Below are positions 59,622 through 64,000 of a stretch of 64,000 bases of DNA, piece after piece; within the stretch, counting starts at the first letter, position 1, and every line of letters starts with the position of its first letter. The stretch comes from Microbispora sp. ZYX-F-249 (GTDB taxonomy: Bacteria; Actinomycetota; Actinomycetes; Streptosporangiales; Streptosporangiaceae), in the NCBI RefSeq assembly GCF_039649665.1, contig NZ_JBDJAW010000003.1, positions 310,001-374,000 of the forward strand, in the 5' to 3' direction. The notes beneath the pieces were generated by a model, which saw only the letters and a list, made by a program, of their open reading frames with translations, was not told the DNA's origin and ran no database searches. The translations under genes and the position numbers were made by a program.

Positions 59622-60548
59622 ATGGACGACTTCTGGAAGCCCCTGGAAATAACCCCCGACGGCTCCGCCGCCACGCCCGAGGGGCTGGTGGAACGGCTGC
59701 GCGAGACGAATGTGGGCGACCTGCTGGTCCGCGAGAAGGCGCTCGTCTTCCGAGGCTTCGGCGTCACCCCCGAGACCCTCGACGCCGTCATGGACCTGCT
59801 GCTGCCCAACCGGCTGGCGTACGTCCACGGCAACTCGCCCCGCACCAAGGTGGGCGGCAACGTCTACACCTCGACCGAGTACCCGCCCGAGTACACGATC
59901 TCCATGCACAACGAGCTGTCGTACTCCGCCACCTGGCCCTCCCGGCTGCTGTTCTACTGCGAGAAGGCGGCCGAGAGCGGCGGGGCGACTCCCGTCGTCG
60001 ACGGCGTGCGCTGGCTGGAGTCGCTCGACGACGAGGTCAGGGAGGCGTTCGCCAAGGGGGTGCGCTACACCCAGAACCTGCACGCCGGCCGCGGGCTCGG
60101 CAAGAGCTGGCAGGAAACGTTCGAGACCGAGGACCGCGACGAGGTGGCCGGGTTCCTCGACCGCATCGGGGCGGACTGGCAGTGGCGTCCCGACGGCGGC
60201 GTGCGAGTCTCGCAGGTCAGGCCCGCCACCACCCGGCACCCCGTGACCGGCGCCGAGGTGTGGTTCAACCAGGCCGACCAGTGGCACCCCGCGTCGCTGG
60301 GCGACGAGACCGCCGCCATGCTCGCCGAGCTCATGCCGCCGGAGGAACTGCCGCAGTCGGTGACGTTCCCCGACGGCGCCCCGATCCCCGGCGACTACGT
60401 CATCCAGGCCCGTGACCGCGGCCTGGACAACGCGGTGGACGTCGACTGGCGGGAGGGCGACCTGCTGCTGATCGACAACGTCCTGGTCGGGCACGGCCGC
60501 AGGCCCTTCACCGGCTCCCGCCGCATCCTCGTCGCCATGTCCGACTGA
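59622..60548 (+). CDS. TauD/TfdA (SyrP-like) Fe(II)/2-oxoglutarate dioxygenase
   Basis: ATG 59622 follows AAGGAGG, giving 308 residues. The iron-binding HxE is in ISMHNELSYSATWPSRLLFY (about residues 95-97) and the distal His in LIDNVLVGHGRRPFTGSRRI (about residue 290), followed by the 2-oxoglutarate-binding Arg. LVFRGFGVTPETLDAVMDLL at the start is typical. SyrP-like members beta-hydroxylate aspartate on an NRPS carrier. This fits the Asn/Asp-like adenylation code of the divergent NRPS, though the substrate is inferred. Confidence 0.88.
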   Translation: MDDFWKPLEITPDGSAATPEGLVERLRETNVGDLLVREKALVFRGFGVTPETLDAVMDLLLPNRLAYVHGNSPRTKVGGNVYTSTEYPPEYTISMHNELSYSATWPSRLLFYCEKAAESGGATPVVDGVRWLESLDDEVREAFAKGVRYTQNLHAGRGLGKSWQETFETEDRDEVAGFLDRIGADWQWRPDGGVRVSQVRPATTRHPVTGAEVWFNQADQWHPASLGDETAAMLAELMPPEELPQSVTFPDGAPIPGDYVIQARDRGLDNAVDVDWREGDLLLIDNVLVGHGRRPFTGSRRILVAMSD

Positions 60549-60573
60549 TCACGCTCTCGGAAGGGAAACCGCT

Positions 60574-62634
60574 GTGGACACGATCGGGCTGGGGGTCGCC
60601 GCGACCTTCACCGCCGAGCCGCTCGGGGACGCCCTGCGGTTCTGGCTCGCCGAACTCGACGGCGGGGGGGACGCCGAGGGGGACGTCGCCTTCGCTCCGT
60701 ACGACCAGGTCTTCCCCTCGCTCCTCGACCCGGGGAGCGTGCTCGGCCGGGCCGGCGCCGCCGTCGTGCTGGTCCGAGCGGAGGATCTGGTGGCCGGGCA
60801 GGACGGATCCGGCGAGCTGGACGCCGTGGCCACCGACCTCGCCGCCGCGCTGCGGGCCTCGGCGCGCGCGTCCGGCGCGCCCCACGTGCTCGTCGTCTGC
60901 CCTCCGTCGCCCGGGCACGGCTCGCCCGAGGCCCACGCGCGCTTCGCGGCCGGGCTGGCCCGGGCGTTCGAGGGCGACCGGGCCGTGTCCGTGCTCACCT
61001 CCGCCGAGCCGTACGAGCCGGAGCCGGAGGACGTCCACGACGCCTTCGCCGACCGGACCGGCAACGTCCCCTACACCGACCGCTACTTCGCCGCGCTGGC
61101 CGCCGCGGTCGCCCGCCGCCTGCAGGCCGTGACCACTCCGCGCCCCAAGGTCGTCGCCGTGGACTGCGACGGCACGCTCTGGGACGGCGTGGTTGGCGAG
61201 GACGGCCCCGACCGCGTGGTCATCGGCCCGCAGCGGCTGGAGATCTGGCGCGAGCTGGCCCGCCAGGTCGCCGCGGGCAGGCTGCTGTGCCTGTGCAGCA
61301 AGAACGAGGAGAAGGACGTCCGCGAGGTGTTCGCGCGGCACCCGGAGCTGCCGGTCGGCCTGGACGACGTCACCGCGATGCGCGTCGGCTGGGAGGCCAA
61401 GTCGGAGGCGCTGCGCTCGCTCGCCGCCGAGCTCGGCCTCGGCCTCGACTCCTTCGTCTTCCTCGACGACAGCCCGGTCGAGTGCGCCGAAGTCCGGGCC
61501 GGCTGCCCCGAGGTGCTGACGCTCCGGCTCCCGGCCGACGCCGCCGGGGCCGCGGCCTTCCTGCGGCACTGCTGGCCGCTCGACGTGACGTCGGTGACCG
61601 CGGCCGACAGTGAGCGCACCCGGCGCTACCAGGAGGAACGCCGGCGCGACCAGGCCAGGGGCGAGATGTCCCTCGCCGACTTCTTCGCCACGCTCGATCT
61701 ACGGGTGACCATCACCCCGGCCGGTCCCGAGCACGAGGCCCGGGCCGCCCAGCTCGCCGAGCGGACCAACCAGTTCAACCTCTCGGGGACGCGCCGCCCG
61801 GACGGCGAGGAGACGTTCGTCGTGGACGTGCGGGACCGCTTCGGCGACTACGGCGTGGTCGGCCTCACCGGCGTACGGACGGAGGGGGACACGCTGCGCG
61901 CCGGCGCGTTCCTGCTGAGCTGCCGGGCGCTCGGGCGCGGGGTGGAGCACCGCATGCTCGCGCACCTGGGGGCGCTCGCGCGGGAGCGCGGGCTGGCCCG
62001 GGTGGCGCTGGCCTTCCGGGCGACCGAGCGCAACCGGCCGGCGGGGGACTTCCTCGCCACCCTTCCGGCGACGGTGGAGCCGGACGGCGAGGAGACGGCC
62101 TGGTACGTCCTCGACGCCGGCGACGCGGCGGCCGTCGTCCACACGCCGGGCCCTGCTGAGGAGAGGGCAGCGGGGCCCGTCCGGACCGCCGAGGCGGGCG
62201 CTCCCGCCGGCTGGGCGGCCGTCGAACGGATCGCGACCCGGCTGACCGGCGCCGACGCGATCCTCGACGCCATGCGGGCCGCCCGCCCCGTGACGGAGGT
62301 GGCCGGCGCGAGCCCCGTCGAGGCGACCGTCATGCGGTTGTGGGCCGAGCTGCTCGACACGGCGCCGGCCTCGGTGGACGACGGCTTCTTCGAGCTGGGC
62401 GGCCACTCGCTGCGGCTGGTGCAGTTCATGGCGCGGGTCCGCGCCGAGTTCGGCGTCGAGCTCCCCTTCGACACGCTCTACACCACCTCGTTCACCGTCG
62501 CCGAGGTCGCCAAGGTGATCGAGGAGCGGCAGCTCGCCGACACCGACGACGAGGAGCTGGCCGGACTGCTCGACGAGCTCGCGGGCCTGTCGGACGAGGA
62601 GATCGACGCCCTGCTCGACTCGGGGAACGGCTGA
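60574..62634 (+). CDS. FkbH-like HAD-IIIC protein with fused acyl carrier domain
   Basis: GTG 60574 gives 686 residues. Residues 1-185 are the N-terminal part of HAD-IIIC proteins. Residues about 190-350 form the HAD phosphatase core (KVVAVDCDGTLWDGVVGEDG, LLCLCSKNEEKDVREVF, SFVFLDDSPVECAEVRAG). About 365-520 is a GNAT-like acyltransferase region (LAERTNQFNLSGTRRPDGEE, LLSCRALGRGVEHRMLAHLG). About 575-650 is a carrier domain with DDGFFELGGHSLRLVQFMAR (Ser about 612). The acidic tail GLSDEEIDALLDSGNG resembles a docking motif. FkbH enzymes load a glyceryl unit from 1,3-bisphosphoglycerate onto a carrier; here the carrier is built in. Confidence 0.9.
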   Translation: MDTIGLGVAATFTAEPLGDALRFWLAELDGGGDAEGDVAFAPYDQVFPSLLDPGSVLGRAGAAVVLVRAEDLVAGQDGSGELDAVATDLAAALRASARASGAPHVLVVCPPSPGHGSPEAHARFAAGLARAFEGDRAVSVLTSAEPYEPEPEDVHDAFADRTGNVPYTDRYFAALAAAVARRLQAVTTPRPKVVAVDCDGTLWDGVVGEDGPDRVVIGPQRLEIWRELARQVAAGRLLCLCSKNEEKDVREVFARHPELPVGLDDVTAMRVGWEAKSEALRSLAAELGLGLDSFVFLDDSPVECAEVRAGCPEVLTLRLPADAAGAAAFLRHCWPLDVTSVTAADSERTRRYQEERRRDQARGEMSLADFFATLDLRVTITPAGPEHEARAAQLAERTNQFNLSGTRRPDGEETFVVDVRDRFGDYGVVGLTGVRTEGDTLRAGAFLLSCRALGRGVEHRMLAHLGALARERGLARVALAFRATERNRPAGDFLATLPATVEPDGEETAWYVLDAGDAAAVVHTPGPAEERAAGPVRTAEAGAPAGWAAVERIATRLTGADAILDAMRAARPVTEVAGASPVEATVMRLWAELLDTAPASVDDGFFELGGHSLRLVQFMARVRAEFGVELPFDTLYTTSFTVAEVAKVIEERQLADTDDEELAGLLDELAGLSDEEIDALLDSGNG

Positions 62635-62639
62635 TCCGC

Positions 62640-63923
62640 ATGGCGACGATGCTGCTGAGCACCCACGGCACCAACGGCGATGTGCTCCCGTTCGTACGGA
62701 TCGGGCGCGAGCTGGCCGAGCGCGGCCACGACGTCATCGTCATGACGCACTCCTGGTTCGCCGACCGGATCGCCGCCGCGGGTCTGCGGCACCTGCCCAT
62801 CGACACGGCGGAGGGTTACGACCGGCACCTGGACGACGCCCGGCGGTACATGCTCGATCCCCTGAAGGACCCCGAAGGCGTGCTCGCGCTCTACCGGCGC
62901 AACGGCCTGTTCGAGCTGCTCGCCGACGAGGTCCGCATGATCGAGGCGCACTACCGGCCGGGCGACACCGTGGTGGTCGCCCGGCACACCTCGGGCATCG
63001 CCGGGCTGATGGCCGCCGAGCTCCACGGGGTCCCGGTGGCGCTGGTGTCCGTCACGCCCCATCAGTACGTCTCGTTGCCGGTTCTCGGGAACCTCTTCCG
63101 GCGCGTGCTCGGGCAGGGGTACGACGAGGTCTTCCAGTCGTTCGGCCTGCGTCCGGTCCGCGACTGGGCCGCCTATCTGACGAGCGCCCGGACGCAGCTC
63201 GCGCTGTGGCCGGAGTGGTTCGACGCCGCGGGCCAGCCGGCGCCGGAGGGCGTCGTCCGCTGCGGGTTCGTGCTCGGCGACACGGCGGAGGGGCCGGTGC
63301 CGGACTGGACCGAGCCGCCCGTGCTGATCACCGGGGGCACCGGGCAGGTGCTGCACGACCGGTTCTACGACGTCGCGGCGCGGGCGTGCCGGCGGATCGG
63401 GAGGCGTGCCCTGCTGGTGAACCGGCACCCGGCGTTCCAGCCGGAGTCGCTGCCCGACGGGATCGAGTGGACGCCCTCGGCGCCGTTCGCCTCGTTCATG
63501 CCCCGGGTCGCCGCGGTCGTCCATCACGGCGGGATCGGCACGCTCGCCCGGGCGCTGTCGTCGTCGACCCCGCAGGTGCTGCTGGCGCACGGCGTGGACC
63601 GGCCGGACAACGCCGAGCGGCTGGAACGCGCGGGCGTCGCGCGGTGGCTTCCCGTGTCCCGATGGGACGAGGAGCGGACGGCCCGGCTGCTGGCCCGGGC
63701 GCTGGACTCCGCTGCCGACGGCGGATACCGGGAGCGGATCGCGCCGCTCGCGGCGGACGCCGCGTCGCAGGACGCCGTGCGGCTCGCGGCCGATCACGCC
63801 GAGGCTCTGATCGGCACCGACGCGATCATGAAACGACCGGATCCGCGCGAACGGCTGGCACGGCTCACGCCCCGCCAACGGGAGCGCCTGGCCCTCATGG
63901 CCCGCGCCCGGCGGGGCGTGTAG
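62640..63923 (+). CDS. GT1-family (UGT/MGT-like) glycosyltransferase
   Basis: ATG 62640 gives 427 residues. The N-terminal acceptor domain starts MLLSTHGTNGDVLPFVRIGR. The C-terminal donor domain has VLITGGTGQVLHDRFYDVAA, ASFMPRVAAVVHHGGIGTLA and QVLLAHGVDRPDNAERLERA, the nucleotide-sugar signature of the GT1 GT-B fold. Such enzymes decorate natural products with hexoses or deoxyhexoses. The last about 25 residues (PRERLARLTPRQRERLALMA) form a basic helix like the pre-condensation linker of NRPSs. It begins 5 nt after the HAD-IIIC stop and is in the same operon. Confidence 0.88.
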   Translation: MATMLLSTHGTNGDVLPFVRIGRELAERGHDVIVMTHSWFADRIAAAGLRHLPIDTAEGYDRHLDDARRYMLDPLKDPEGVLALYRRNGLFELLADEVRMIEAHYRPGDTVVVARHTSGIAGLMAAELHGVPVALVSVTPHQYVSLPVLGNLFRRVLGQGYDEVFQSFGLRPVRDWAAYLTSARTQLALWPEWFDAAGQPAPEGVVRCGFVLGDTAEGPVPDWTEPPVLITGGTGQVLHDRFYDVAARACRRIGRRALLVNRHPAFQPESLPDGIEWTPSAPFASFMPRVAAVVHHGGIGTLARALSSSTPQVLLAHGVDRPDNAERLERAGVARWLPVSRWDEERTARLLARALDSAADGGYRERIAPLAADAASQDAVRLAADHAEALIGTDAIMKRPDPRERLARLTPRQRERLALMARARRGV

Positions 63924-63951
63924 GCGCGGATCTTCCGGGTACGCCGGGCCC

Positions 63952-64000
63952 ATGGCGGACACGACGGCGCCGATCTCGCGCTTCGACTACGACAAGGTGG
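63952..64000 (+). CDS. Start of a further cluster gene (truncated by window edge)
   Basis: ATG 63952 begins an open frame MADTTAPISRFDYDKV that continues past the window. It lies 28 nt after the glycosyltransferase stop on the same strand, so it probably belongs to the same operon. Sixteen residues are too few to identify it. Confidence 0.45.
   Translation, partial: MADTTAPISRFDYDKV

Overview
The window is very GC-rich DNA with dense, often ATGA-overlapping genes, many GTG starts, several probable leaderless starts, ECF sigma, TetR, LacI and MmyB-like regulators and a SecA2 gene. This points to a mycelial actinomycete, probably of the Streptosporangiales; the order is an inference from gene style, not from a marker gene. 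There is no rRNA, CRISPR array or recognisable transposase.

Layout. 1-5.1 kb: a redox/hypoxia-like group (cyclic-nucleotide-binding sensor, receiver-thioredoxin-reductase fusion, two CBS proteins, zinc alcohol dehydrogenase, FMN-binding pyridoxamine-oxidase-like protein, VOC protein) with two DosR/DevR-like boxes. 5.2-7.5 kb: ArsR-SulP operon behind a double palindrome. 7.5-8.9 kb: an orphan LanC-like protein with Cys-Cys-Cys zinc ligands. 9.1-12.6 kb: a tail-anchored RlpA-like protein, apparently starting at ATT, convergent with secA2; both stop codons lie in one 12-bp stem. 12.8-17.7 kb: VOC protein, secreted seven-repeat protein, NIPA-like transporter, FAD monooxygenase with divergent TetR and twin operators, GNAT. 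17.8-23.0 kb: a kinase/acyl-CoA-dehydrogenase operon (APH + ACAD, then an ACAD pair) and its TetR, which share an operator motif. 23.1-26.2 kb: NERD protein and MoxR/VWA pair.

26.2-28.4 kb: a tRNA-Lys gene with a strong terminator. Its last 38 nt recur 2 kb downstream with two mismatches, bracketing a small islet (membrane protein, secreted esterase). 28.4-35.7 kb: MmyB-like regulator with divergent SDR, a tandem paralogue pair, an EndoQ-like nuclease, a DUF4429/SHOCT protein, a secreted X-Pro dipeptidyl-peptidase-like hydrolase.

35.8-45.6 kb: a single operon for an apparent Amadori-type substrate. LacI-type operators precede a FrlB-like deglycase, a FrlD-like kinase, a sugar ABC importer, hydantoinase/oxoprolinase A and B, and a LacI repressor. 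The lactamase-type pair added to a fructosamine pathway suggests a cyclised glycated amino acid or hydantoin as substrate. 45.6-53.6 kb: HEAT-repeat protein, a tRNA-like gene with an 8-nt anticodon loop, an unrecognised protein, GNAT, AhpD-like protein with divergent SigJ/ECF41-type sigma factor, DUF2332, methyltransferase and small proteins.

53.6-64 kb: the left part of a specialised-metabolite cluster. It encodes an unusual C-A-PCP-TE-MFS fusion whose TE has Cys in place of the nucleophilic Ser, a divergent TauD/SyrP-like dioxygenase, a FkbH-type HAD-IIIC protein fused to an acyl carrier domain, and a GT1 glycosyltransferase; the next gene runs off the edge. A perfect palindrome identical to the Streptomyces CebR operator sits in the divergent promoter region, suggesting control by cello-oligosaccharides. 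I consider this cluster and the 35.8-45.6 kb operon the most likely undescribed systems here.
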